NCBI RefSeq assembly: GCF_009664975.1
Contig: NZ_WJXB01000009.1
Location: forward strand, 62,001-126,000
Source of the DNA: Paenibacillus monticola
Lineage (GTDB): Bacteria > Bacillota > Bacilli > Paenibacillales > Paenibacillaceae
DNA length: 64,000 bases
Direction of reading: 5' to 3'
A program made the translations under genes and the position numbers. Position 1 is the first letter of the stretch. The number at the start of each line of letters is the position of its first letter. Below the pieces are notes generated by a model that was not told the origin of the DNA, made no database searches, and worked only from the letters and a program-made list of their open reading frames with translations. Below are positions 25,174-33,163 of this stretch, one piece after another.

Positions 25174-25752
25174 ATGGCAGAAGCTCTGGATGACAATGAG
25201 TTAATGAAACGAATCGGAGACGAGGACCCTGTAGCGCTGGAGTGGCTTTATGACCGCTATGAGAAGGCGGTGTATTCCTTTGCTTATAGAATTATGCAGG
25301 ATATAGATGCAGAAGAGGTTGTGCAGGAGCTATTCCGGCGCGTCTGGTCACATAGTGAGCGATTTGATGATACTCAAGATAAGCTTGCAGCTTGGCTGTT
25401 TGCCTTAACAAGGAAGATAGCAGTAGATATGCTGCGCCGAAAATCAGTTAGGGACAGAGGTATTCCTGCGGAAGATACAACGTTAAACTCTGTAACCGGT
25501 GAGTGGGTAGATCCGGACGTACAGGTGGAGGTCAAAAGTGAGGGACAATGTATGCGCGAGATTCTGACCGAGCTTAGCCGGGATCAGAAGCAGGTCATCG
25601 ACTCCATCTACTATGGCGGCATGACCCAGCAGGAGGTCTCGGCGCGCTACAATATCCCGCTTGGAACCGTCAACAGCCGCGTACGACAAGCTTTGAAGCA
25701 GATGAAAAAGCGCTTAGTGTTTGAAGGTAGGAGGGAAGGATATCATGGATAG
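25174..25752 (+). CDS. ECF-type RNA polymerase sigma factor
   Basis: A 192-residue sigma-70 family protein with region 2 (ALEWLYDRYEKAVYSFAYRIM, then AEEVVQELFRRVWSH) and region 4 (LSRDQKQVIDSIYYGGMTQQEVSARYNIPLGTVNSRVRQALKQMKKRL), and no regions 1 or 3. It resembles SigK/RskA-type groups. The start follows AGAGGGG. The next gene overlaps by 8 bp and encodes a membrane anti-sigma factor, so activity is probably controlled by release from it. Confidence 0.95.
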   Translation: MAEALDDNELMKRIGDEDPVALEWLYDRYEKAVYSFAYRIMQDIDAEEVVQELFRRVWSHSERFDDTQDKLAAWLFALTRKIAVDMLRRKSVRDRGIPAEDTTLNSVTGEWVDPDVQVEVKSEGQCMREILTELSRDQKQVIDSIYYGGMTQQEVSARYNIPLGTVNSRVRQALKQMKKRLVFEGRREGYHG

Positions 25753-26629
25753 CCTTCAGGATGAATTCTGCTTATGGGTGGAAATATACGTGCTGGGCGG
25801 TCTGGATGAAGCTGATCAACAAAAATTCGAAGAGCATCTGTCCGGCTGTGCGGAGTGCATGGAACAGTTGGGAGAGCTGAAGAGAATTATGGATGCGCTG
25901 CCGTTGGCAGCAGTCGAAGTAACGCCTCCGGTTAGTATGAAGAATCGTGTGCTAGGGCGTGTACTGGCGGCTGGCAGAGCTGCAGCTCCAAGCAGTACAG
26001 TTGATGATACCAGCACGAGAGAATCCTCGGAAAGTACAGAGGATCAGGAAATTTCTGTGCCAAGCAGTTCAGTTCCTTCTCCTCAAACGAAGCTGCACAG
26101 ACTCCCAACTAAGCGCAGGAATCGACTGCGTATGGTATGTGCAGGTCTGGCGGTGTTGGCTGTAGCACTGGCTATTTATTCGGCAATACTGCAGGGGAAT
26201 GTCAGCGGGCTGCGGACTGAGCTGGCGGCTTCCACTAAGGATGTGGCCGGTTTGCAGGAGCAGTTGGCGTTAGCTGGCGCCCCGTCCCAGGAGCTCAAGG
26301 TTGACAAAGTAGTTCAGTTAGCCCCAGCTGCTCAGGATATTGTAGCGCTGGGCTTAGTGACAATTGTGCTGGATACCAAAGGAACTCACTTGCTGGTACA
26401 GGCGGAGAAACTTCCCGAGCTGAGCGGCAGCGAGGCCTTCCAGGTATGGCTTATTAAAGGGGATGTCAAGCAAAGCGCAGGCACCTTCCTATCCTCACAG
26501 GGTACAGGCGCGATGTATTACACCTTTGATCCACAAGGGTATGATACAGTGGCTATCACACTGGAGCCGGACGGCCAAGGAGAGCAGCCGCGCGGACGGA
26601 TGATTCTAACGGCCAAGTTAGCAGAGTAA
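25745..26629 (+). CDS. Membrane anti-sigma factor, RskA-like, with zinc-binding ZAS motif
   Basis: A 294-residue protein: N-terminal anti-sigma domain with H-x3-C-x2-C (His31, Cys35, Cys38), a Ser/Thr-rich linker, one membrane span at about 130-150, a short coiled segment and an extracytoplasmic anti-sigma-K domain (FQVWLIKGDVKQSAGTF near the end). It should hold the ECF sigma factor at the membrane and release it on an envelope signal. ATG 25745 follows AGGAGGGAAGG and lies inside the sigma factor gene. Confidence 0.93.
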   Translation: MDSLQDEFCLWVEIYVLGGLDEADQQKFEEHLSGCAECMEQLGELKRIMDALPLAAVEVTPPVSMKNRVLGRVLAAGRAAAPSSTVDDTSTRESSESTEDQEISVPSSSVPSPQTKLHRLPTKRRNRLRMVCAGLAVLAVALAIYSAILQGNVSGLRTELAASTKDVAGLQEQLALAGAPSQELKVDKVVQLAPAAQDIVALGLVTIVLDTKGTHLLVQAEKLPELSGSEAFQVWLIKGDVKQSAGTFLSSQGTGAMYYTFDPQGYDTVAITLEPDGQGEQPRGRMILTAKLAE

Positions 26630-26660
26630 CAGCTGGAATTGGCTAGTAAACGGCTATATA

Positions 26661-26700
26661 AATAAAACAGCGTGACCCTACAGGGTTACGCTGTTTTATT
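26661..26700. terminator. Bidirectional rho-independent terminator
   Basis: A near-perfect stem AATAAAACAGCGTGACCCT / AGGGTTACGCTGTTTTATT; A run on the left and T run on the right serve both the anti-sigma gene and the convergent flavoprotein gene. Confidence 0.93.
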
Positions 26701-26719
26701 TGATATGATAATTTATAGG

Positions 26720-27979
26720 CTATTCTACAGCTGCAGCATTAATCCCAGCCGTATACCCGGTTGTAAAAGCCGCGGTAATGTTATAACCTCCGGTGTAACC
26801 ATGTATATCAAGGATCTCACCACAGAAAAAGAGACCCTTCGTCAGCTTCGATTCCATGGTTTTGGGATCGATTTCTTTTAAATTAACGCCACCACCGGTA
26901 ACAAAAGCCTGTTCGATGGATAAAGTGCCATTCACCTCAATCGGGAAGGCCTTAATTAGTTTGGCTAAATTTAGCCAAGCCTGCTTGGGGATATTACTGA
27001 AGGTTATATCTTCATTTAATTCGGATTTACTCAGCAGTATTGGGATCATCCGTTCAGGCAACAATCCTTTTAACACGTTTTTGATCGCTTTTTTTGCATC
27101 ATTCTTAGCTAAAGTTAAAGTGTCGCTGTAAATCTCATCCACTGTTTTTTCAGGAAACATATCTAACGTTATTAACACAGTCGGAACATCGAATTGCTTC
27201 AATGCTTTGACCACGTACTGACTGCAACGTAAAGAGGTAGGACCGGAAATTCCAAAATGCGTAAAAAGCATATCACCTTCATGCTCAATAATCTTTTTCC
27301 CTTTAGGATTCCAGACAGACAAGCTTATATTTCGAAGAGAAAGTCCCTGAAATTCTTTGTTTCTTATAAAAGATTCATTAGAAGTAAGCGGTACTTCGGT
27401 AGGGTAAAGTTCCGTTACGGAGTGTCCAGCACGTTCAGCCCACGCGTAACCATCTCCCTGTGAACCTGTTTGAGGAACAGATTTACCTCCAACGGCGACG
27501 ATGACTGATTTACTGTTGAATATTTCACCAGATCTTAATCGGACCCCTTTGGCAGAACCATCCTGGTAGAGCACCTCTTTAACAGGGCTATTCACTTTGA
27601 TATGAACTCCTTGCGAACGAATCTTATTCACCAGGGCGTCAACAACAGTTTTGGCTTTGTCGGATACTGGGAACATCCTGCCGTTGTCTTCTTCCTTGAG
27701 CTTGATACCCATGCCTTCAAAAAAATCTATAATATCTCTGTTGCTAAAAGAGGCCAGAGCACTGCGCAAAAAGCGTCCATTCCCCGGTATATGCTTAATC
27801 AAGTCCTCAATTTCTTTCGCATTGGTGACATTGCAGCGCCCCCCACCAGAGATTCCAAGTTTGCGCCCCAGAGTATCCCCTTTATCTATCAAGAGAACTT
27901 TTGCGCCAGATTGACTGGCGGATACGCTGGCCATTAATCCTGAAGAGCCACCGCCAATAACAATTACGTCATACATCAT
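26720..27979 (-). CDS. BaiN/HI0933-family NAD(P)/FAD-dependent oxidoreductase (YtfP-like)
   Basis: A 419-residue flavoprotein with the dinucleotide motif VIVIGGGSSGLMAS at the N-terminus, GRKLGISGGGRCNVTN, and the C-terminal FAD motif GLFFCGEILDIHGYTGGYNITAAFTTG, all typical of the HI0933/BaiN family. The physiological reaction is unclear for most members. The start is MMYDV; AGGAG lies 15 nt upstream of the first ATG, longer than usual, and several out-of-frame ATGs (a GATGAAT repeat) lie between. Confidence 0.92.
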   Translation of the reverse strand: MMYDVIVIGGGSSGLMASVSASQSGAKVLLIDKGDTLGRKLGISGGGRCNVTNAKEIEDLIKHIPGNGRFLRSALASFSNRDIIDFFEGMGIKLKEEDNGRMFPVSDKAKTVVDALVNKIRSQGVHIKVNSPVKEVLYQDGSAKGVRLRSGEIFNSKSVIVAVGGKSVPQTGSQGDGYAWAERAGHSVTELYPTEVPLTSNESFIRNKEFQGLSLRNISLSVWNPKGKKIIEHEGDMLFTHFGISGPTSLRCSQYVVKALKQFDVPTVLITLDMFPEKTVDEIYSDTLTLAKNDAKKAIKNVLKGLLPERMIPILLSKSELNEDITFSNIPKQAWLNLAKLIKAFPIEVNGTLSIEQAFVTGGGVNLKEIDPKTMESKLTKGLFFCGEILDIHGYTGGYNITAAFTTGYTAGINAAAVE

Positions 27980-28100
27980 TCATCATTCATCATGCTCCTA
28001 AATTTGTCTTTAATAATATTCTATAGCATTCCGTAATAATAGCAAAATGACGGCGTTTATATTCGCATAAACAGCCATGTTAATTTTTTAGTTATTAACG

Positions 28101-28129
28101 TTGTAAAGAAAGCGCTTGTATGTTTTAAT
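28101..28129 (+). promoter_or_regulatory. Promoter of the sporulation-type kinase with cre-like site in the spacer
   Basis: TTGTAA (28101-28106), 17-bp spacer, TTTAAT (28124-28129). The spacer contains a catabolite-responsive-element match at 28107-28121: its minus strand reads ATACAAGCGCTTTCT, one mismatch to WTGNAANCGNWNNCW. A bound CcpA would block polymerase. Confidence 0.55.
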
Positions 28130-28163
28130 CAAAGAATAAAGGGTAATTTGTCCAATTTGGGGT

Positions 28164-29882
28164 GTGATTGCAATTATTGGTGCGGTTAAGGATACTTTAT
28201 TGCAAATTTCGGCAGCGTGCTCCTTTCTATTTGTTTTTCAATGGTGGTTGGATCAGGGCCAAATGACCCGCAGAAACCGCAGGTTCCCGGATGACCAAAC
28301 CTTTTTGTTAATCGGCTGTGCACTGAGCATCACGCTTTGCTCTATGCTGTCGACGACTTTACTTGGTATTGTCTATTTAAACTTGGCGATCTTGCCAGCA
28401 TATATTGGTATATTATATGGCAACTATCGTTCAGGTTTAAGTTTGTCTGTTTTTTTTCTGTTGTGTAATGTATTATTCTCTGAGCCTTCAGGGTTAAGCA
28501 ACATGATACTGAATACAGGAATTTTGTTGTATCCTCTGTTGTTTGGATTAGCAAGACCTTTTAAGAAGGGTACGGTTATTGAAAAGATTGGCATGCTCTG
28601 GATGGTCCTGTTCCCAAGCATGCTTTTTATTTCGCTCGTGCCCATTCTGAGCGGGGAGGATATCTATGAGACATACTCTGAAGATAAGCTCTTACTCATT
28701 GTATATCTGTTCCTTACCATCGCTTTAGGAGGATTCTTTATTTATTTTATTGAAACGGCTTGGGATAGACTACAGATCAAGGAACAGATGGAAAGCAGCT
28801 CCGAAAATTTCAAATGGGAGTCCGAAAAGCTGCAGCAGATTACCAATGTTATGCCACTTAGCATTATGTCACTGGATGAACATGGAATAGTAACCGGACT
28901 TAATGAATTTATGCTGAAACTGATCCATAATCATTTTCCACATCTGACAAGAGAGGCTCTATTGGGCCAGCCGGCTGGGAAATTTCTTAGTAAGGGAGTT
29001 CATGAGCAAGTATGTGAACGGCTGGGTAATTACGTAAGTAACAACCAAAGCTGCAGTGAAAAAATGACCCATGAAGCACGAACCTATCATATTTCTATGG
29101 CACCTTTGCCGCAGCGGATCACCGGTCTGCCGAGTGGGGTTGTGGTGATTGTTCAAGATATAACGGAAGAGGAGAAAATGCGTAGCGAGCTGGATAATGT
29201 GGAACGCCTGACCTTGGTTGGACAGATGGCTGCTGGTATTACTCATGAAATCCGGAATCCAATGGCGGTTGTACGCGGATTTCTGCAACTGATGAGGGAG
29301 AAGAGTCCGGACGAGATGAACTCGTATTACCAGATCGTCATGGAGGAGCTGGACCGGGCTAACAGCATTATTAATGATTTTCTTTCTTTGGCACAGAGCC
29401 GTATTTCGGTTAAGGAAAAAGTGCTTTTAGATCATATTATAGAAGAGCTAAGTCCACTGCTATGGGCTGACGCTAATCTTCGCGGTCAAAGTGTCGAAGT
29501 ACACCTGGATCCTTCACTGCCACGATTGCATTTAAACGTAAGGGAAATTAAGCAGTTGATCCTTAACCTGGGGCGAAATGGTATGGAGGCGATGGGGGCT
29601 AAGGGTGTGTTGACCCTGGAAACGCGCAGAACGCTTGATAAAGTAGAGTTAATGGTTAGGGATACGGGGAGCGGGATATCGGAAGTCCAACGCAAGAAAT
29701 TGTTTGTGCCTTTTTTCACAACTAAAAATCAAGGAACTGGCCTTGGATTATCATTGTGCCTTAGTATTGTTGAGCGGCATAACGGAACGATTATCGTCGA
29801 ATCAGAAGAAGGAGTGGGAACAACATTCACCGTGTCCTTCCCCTATGAGGAGGAGGCGGTTGAGTTCATCGTTGTGGAGTGA
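28164..29882 (+). CDS. Membrane sensor histidine kinase with 5TM-LYT-like input and PAS domain (KinB-like)
   Basis: A 572-residue kinase. About six membrane spans in residues 5-200 resemble the 5TMR-LYT module of KinB and LytS; a PAS-like domain follows (about 225-335, ITNVMPLSIMSLDEHGIVTGLNEFML), then the phosphoacceptor helix MAAGITHEIRNPMAVVRGF with His361 and a HATPase domain (LGRNGMEAM, DTGSGI, GTGLGLSL). This is the layout of sporulation phosphorelay kinases; no response regulator is adjacent, as usual for orphan Spo0 kinases. The start is uncertain: GTG 28164 has a poor ribosome site, while TTG 28200 has AAGGA 7 nt upstream. Confidence 0.9.
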   Translation: MIAIIGAVKDTLLQISAACSFLFVFQWWLDQGQMTRRNRRFPDDQTFLLIGCALSITLCSMLSTTLLGIVYLNLAILPAYIGILYGNYRSGLSLSVFFLLCNVLFSEPSGLSNMILNTGILLYPLLFGLARPFKKGTVIEKIGMLWMVLFPSMLFISLVPILSGEDIYETYSEDKLLLIVYLFLTIALGGFFIYFIETAWDRLQIKEQMESSSENFKWESEKLQQITNVMPLSIMSLDEHGIVTGLNEFMLKLIHNHFPHLTREALLGQPAGKFLSKGVHEQVCERLGNYVSNNQSCSEKMTHEARTYHISMAPLPQRITGLPSGVVVIVQDITEEEKMRSELDNVERLTLVGQMAAGITHEIRNPMAVVRGFLQLMREKSPDEMNSYYQIVMEELDRANSIINDFLSLAQSRISVKEKVLLDHIIEELSPLLWADANLRGQSVEVHLDPSLPRLHLNVREIKQLILNLGRNGMEAMGAKGVLTLETRRTLDKVELMVRDTGSGISEVQRKKLFVPFFTTKNQGTGLGLSLCLSIVERHNGTIIVESEEGVGTTFTVSFPYEEEAVEFIVVE

Positions 29883-29934
29883 TCAGGATGGAGCCACCGG
29901 TTTAAGACACCTTGGGGGGCTCCTGCCGCTACTC

Positions 29935-29962
29935 TTGCTTTCACAGAGTATGCATGTATAAT
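29935..29962 (+). promoter_or_regulatory. SigA-type promoter of the bacilliredoxin gene
   Basis: TTGCTT, 16-bp spacer, TATAAT, 60 bp before the ATG. Confidence 0.65.
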
Positions 29963-30021
29963 AAAGTTAGTAAGTCTGCTGTAATGTTATTTATCAAAAG
30001 TGTAAAGGAGAGTGCAGAAAA

Positions 30022-30456
30022 ATGTCCATCCCGTTTAATCAATATATGAAGGATTCGGTTCAGCCAATGCGTGATGATCTGACAAGCATCGGGTTTCAGG
30101 AGCTCAAGACTCCAGAAGAGGTAGAAGCCGCTCTTCCTAACGCTAAAGGGATTTCGCTTGTTGTTGTCAATTCCGTCTGCGGTTGTGCTGCAGGCCAGTG
30201 TCGCCCAGGTGTTGCCCAGGCTCTGCAGAATGAAATTACACCGGATCATTTGTTCACGGTATTTGCAGGTCAAGAGAAAGAAGCTACGGCTAAAGCACGT
30301 GAATTCTTTGCACCTTATCCACCGTCTTCGCCTTCGATCGCATTGATGAAGGATGGAGAACTCGTGCATTTTATCGAGCGTCATGGAATTGAGGATCGTT
30401 CAGCTATTGAAATTGCTGCTGAGCTGAAGGATGTATTCAATCGTATCTGCCAGTAA
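30022..30456 (+). CDS. Bacilliredoxin, BrxA/BrxB family (YphP/YqiW-like)
   Basis: A 144-residue protein of the DUF1094 family with the CGC active site (Cys53, Cys55) in NSVCGCAAGQCRPG and a third Cys60. Bacilliredoxins remove bacillithiol from mixed disulfides on proteins after oxidative stress; the cell is therefore expected to make bacillithiol. BrxA and BrxB cannot be told apart here. It is monocistronic, with its own promoter and terminator. Confidence 0.95.
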   Translation: MSIPFNQYMKDSVQPMRDDLTSIGFQELKTPEEVEAALPNAKGISLVVVNSVCGCAAGQCRPGVAQALQNEITPDHLFTVFAGQEKEATAKAREFFAPYPPSSPSIALMKDGELVHFIERHGIEDRSAIEIAAELKDVFNRICQ

Positions 30457-30472
30457 CAACTGTATTTCATAT

Positions 30473-30516
30473 AATCTCGCAGCAGCCGCTAGTCCGGTTG
30501 TGGGCGAGATTTTTTT
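30473..30516 (+). terminator. Rho-independent terminator of the bacilliredoxin gene
   Basis: AATCTCGC / GCGAGATT outer stem with inner CCG/CGG, ending in seven T. A TATAAT at 30529-30534, just after it, is the likely -10 of nadE. Confidence 0.8.
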
Positions 30517-30573
30517 CTTAGTATAGGATATAATATTTCATATGAATCAGACTGATGAAACGGGGTGTAGTTT

Positions 30574-31383
30574 GTGAGTTTGCAAGAAGAGATTATTGCT
30601 GCCCTTGGGGTGAAGCCAACCATTAATGTTGAGGCAGAGGTACAAAAGAGAGTCGATTTCTTAAAGGCATATGTATTGCAGGCAGGTGCAAAGGGACTTT
30701 TGATCGCCATTAGTGGAGGTGTGGACAGCGCGGTAGCAGCGGGTCTGTGCAAACGGGCTACGGACGAGCTGTCAGCACAGGAGGGCAAAGAATATATTAC
30801 GCTTGGCGTATTTCAGCCCTATGGTGTACAGGAGGATATCGAGCATAGCTATGCTGTAGCCACAGCTTTTGGATTAACCCATAAGGTAGAGACAAATATC
30901 GAGGAAGCCGTCAATGAAATGGCACTTGAGGTCGAGCAAGGACTGAAAGTCCTCGGCCAGCACCGTCATATGACGCATCAAGGCAAAGGGAATATTAAGG
31001 CGAGAACACGGATGGTTATGCAGTACGCGCTCTCTTTTGAGAATAACCTGCTCGTTGTAGGGACGGATCATGCTTCTGAGGCAATTACGGGCTTCTACAC
31101 CAAATGGGGCGATGGTGCTGTAGATATTACGCCTTTAACCTCTCTCAATAAACGTCAAGTCCGCCAATTGGCTGCTTATCTTGGAGTGCCGGCAGATATT
31201 GTCACAAAGGCTCCAACAGCTGGACTATGGCCAGGACAGACGGATGAAATTGAGCTTGGCATTACCTATGATGATAACAGTGACTATCTGGAGGGCAAGC
31301 AGGTCAGTCCTGAGGTAGCTGAGAAGCTGGAAAGCTTTTACCGCAGAACGGCGCACAAGCGCAATGTAATACCCGGTATTTAG
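30574..31383 (+). CDS. nadE: NAD synthetase, ammonia-dependent
   Basis: A 269-residue synthetase with the PP-loop SGGVDS (47-52) and family motifs KARTRMVMQYALSFENNLLVVGTDHASEAITGFYTKWGDGAVDITPL. It lacks a glutaminase domain, so it uses ammonia to convert deamido-NAD to NAD. The start is GTG 30574. The length agrees with Bacillus NadE. It is monocistronic. Confidence 0.97.
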   Translation: MSLQEEIIAALGVKPTINVEAEVQKRVDFLKAYVLQAGAKGLLIAISGGVDSAVAAGLCKRATDELSAQEGKEYITLGVFQPYGVQEDIEHSYAVATAFGLTHKVETNIEEAVNEMALEVEQGLKVLGQHRHMTHQGKGNIKARTRMVMQYALSFENNLLVVGTDHASEAITGFYTKWGDGAVDITPLTSLNKRQVRQLAAYLGVPADIVTKAPTAGLWPGQTDEIELGITYDDNSDYLEGKQVSPEVAEKLESFYRRTAHKRNVIPGI

Positions 31384-31388
31384 AGCTT

Positions 31389-31480
31389 GTTCAGAACAAA
31401 CAAACCGCCGCATAATCTGTGTTTAGATGCAGATTATTGCGGCGGTTTGTGGTTGTGTTGAGGTTGTTCTGAACTTTATT
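31389..31480 (+). terminator. Large stem-loop terminator after nadE
   Basis: Outer arms GTTCAGAACAA (31389-31399) and TTGTTCTGAAC (31464-31474) enclose a second stem, CAAACCGCCGC / GCGGCGGTTTG, followed by TTTATTT. It overlaps the end of the convergent hydrolase gene. Confidence 0.7.
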
Positions 31481-32294
31481 TAGAAAGAGTCTGACTGATG
31501 AACTCTCCGGTTGTCTTAATAGCCTGCTCCAATTGTGGGGTAGGTCCGGCAAAAGGATGAACGGTGCCGAAGGTATGATTGCCACCCGGAATTTGAATCC
31601 AGCTAATATCAGGCCGGATATGGGTTAACAGCTCTGACCCCTGCCGTAGCCGCTCACCGTCCTGACTTCCTTGAATTAGGACAACAGGGAAGACGGAGGT
31701 CTTCATCCGCTCCAGAATATTATAGCGTTCCTGTTGTTGTTCCAAATCCTCAATAATAATAGCATCCAGCGGCATTTGTTGACCGGTGCGGCCGTTAAGA
31801 ACATAGGTCCGTCCCTTTTCCTTCATCTCCTGCTTCTGTTCCTCAGTGAATAGGTCAAGATTGGTAACACCGTTCCAAGTAATCACCCCGGTGATCTCCC
31901 CAGGATGATCAAGTGCGTAGAGCAGACAGTCTCCGCCGCCCCGGCTATGTCCTAGTAGGAATAACGGCAGGCTGCCAAATTTATGATGCTGGCTAAGGTA
32001 GGAGAGCAGGATCTTCATATCTTTAAGTTCACGATGGTAGGTGTTGCGGGCGAATTTCTCCAACTCGGTGAAATTCTGCAGATCCTCGCCGATTCCGGCA
32101 TGCGAGAAGTTGAACGTAATGACCTCATGCTCGCGGCTGAGCGCTTCTGCTGCGTAAGGGAACATCCCCCAATCTTTGAAACCCTTGTAACCGTGTGCAA
32201 TGACAATGAGACTCTTGGCCTCAGTTTGGGCTGGGAAATGCGAACACCGCAGAACAGCTTCATCTCCTGCTGGTATTTCAAAGTTTCGACTCAT
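31476..32294 (-). CDS. Alpha/beta hydrolase (serine esterase/peptidase-like)
   Basis: A 272-residue hydrolase with IAHGYKGFKDW (oxyanion region), nucleophile elbow GHSRGG (Ser117), an acid in IQGSQDGER and a terminal GGNHTFG histidine. These residues place it among dienelactone-hydrolase-like/BAAT-type enzymes; the substrate is unknown. ATG 32294 follows GAAAGGGG; an upstream in-frame ATG at 32417 has no ribosome site. No signal peptide. Confidence 0.88.
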   Translation of the reverse strand: MSRNFEIPAGDEAVLRCSHFPAQTEAKSLIVIAHGYKGFKDWGMFPYAAEALSREHEVITFNFSHAGIGEDLQNFTELEKFARNTYHRELKDMKILLSYLSQHHKFGSLPLFLLGHSRGGGDCLLYALDHPGEITGVITWNGVTNLDLFTEEQKQEMKEKGRTYVLNGRTGQQMPLDAIIIEDLEQQQERYNILERMKTSVFPVVLIQGSQDGERLRQGSELLTHIRPDISWIQIPGGNHTFGTVHPFAGPTPQLEQAIKTTGEFISQTLSK

Positions 32295-32713
32295 AGGGAT
32301 CGATCCCCTTTCATAAAATATCTCGGAGAAATGAAGCTTAGTGGTGCAAAATCTTTCGTCCTTGAGGACGCGTGAATAGACTTCCATTGCGTTTTCTTTT
32401 AAGATAGCAGAAAGCATTCAACACGACTAGCATAGTAGTTAACATGCATTTCTGCTGCTAAATTGAATCACACAACAATTGGAGAATGAAGGGTGAATCC
32501 AGCGATTTAGCAGCATTAAATGCTGTTAAATAAATAAAGTGACCCGAGTTTTGGTAAAGGTCGGGCATCCGTAACTTTTGGTTTTTATTATATCTGAATT
32601 TGCCGATTTATGGATATGAATATGAGTGCAGATAGCAGAGTTTGAACAATCTTTGTATAATCATATCATTATTGAGATAGTAAAGGATACATGGTCATAA
32701 GGAGCGTGGAGTT
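32295..32713. other. Divergent intergenic region between the hydrolase and acpS
   Basis: 419 bp with no convincing gene. TGCTGCTAAAT (32453-32463), ATTTAGCAGCA (32505-32515) and TGCTGTTAAAT (32521-32531) are mutually pairable arms. A second dyad CCCGA/TCGGG lies near 32542-32568. A TATAAT at about 32656 may be the acpS -10. Confidence 0.4.
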
Positions 32714-33115
32714 TTGATTTATGGAATCGGGCATGATGTGCTGGAGATTGAGCGAATAGCAAAGTTAATGAATAGAGGTCTGGGTGTTAAATTTATCAGG
32801 CGTGTACTGACAGCGAGAGAGCATCAGCTTGCCGAACGCCGGAACGGAAAACAAGCAGAATTCGTGGCCGGACGTTTTGCGGCTAAGGAAGCGGTTGTTA
32901 AGGCCCTGGGCTGTGGAATCGGTAGGTCTGTGGGCTTTCATGACATCGAGATCTTACCGGATAAGCTGGGCAAGCCAGAGGTAGTTCTGCTGGAAGCGGC
33001 TTGGGAGCGGCTGAATATGCCGGAGGGCCGAGAGTACACCATTCATTTAACGATAACACATGGCCGCGATCTAGCCTCAGCTTTTGCTGTGGTGGAGCAG
33101 GTTGCTTCAATATAA
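32714..33115 (+). CDS. acpS: Holo-[acyl-carrier-protein] synthase
   Basis: A 133-residue phosphopantetheinyl transferase with the metal-binding start GIGHDVLEIERI (Asp8) and the second motif GRFAAKEAVVKALG. It loads 4'-phosphopantetheine from CoA onto acyl carrier protein, needed for fatty acid synthesis. TTG start, 9 nt after AGGAG. The normal size is 115-130 residues. Confidence 0.96.
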   Translation: MIYGIGHDVLEIERIAKLMNRGLGVKFIRRVLTAREHQLAERRNGKQAEFVAGRFAAKEAVVKALGCGIGRSVGFHDIEILPDKLGKPEVVLLEAAWERLNMPEGREYTIHLTITHGRDLASAFAVVEQVASI

Positions 33116-33163
33116 GTATAAATGGAAATTTGGGGCGAATATAAAGGGGCAAGGAGAATAATG

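Noticed and set aside
29888..29923. GGAGCC/GGCTCC stem after the kinase gene as a terminator
   Set aside because: Short stem with a long loop and no T tract.
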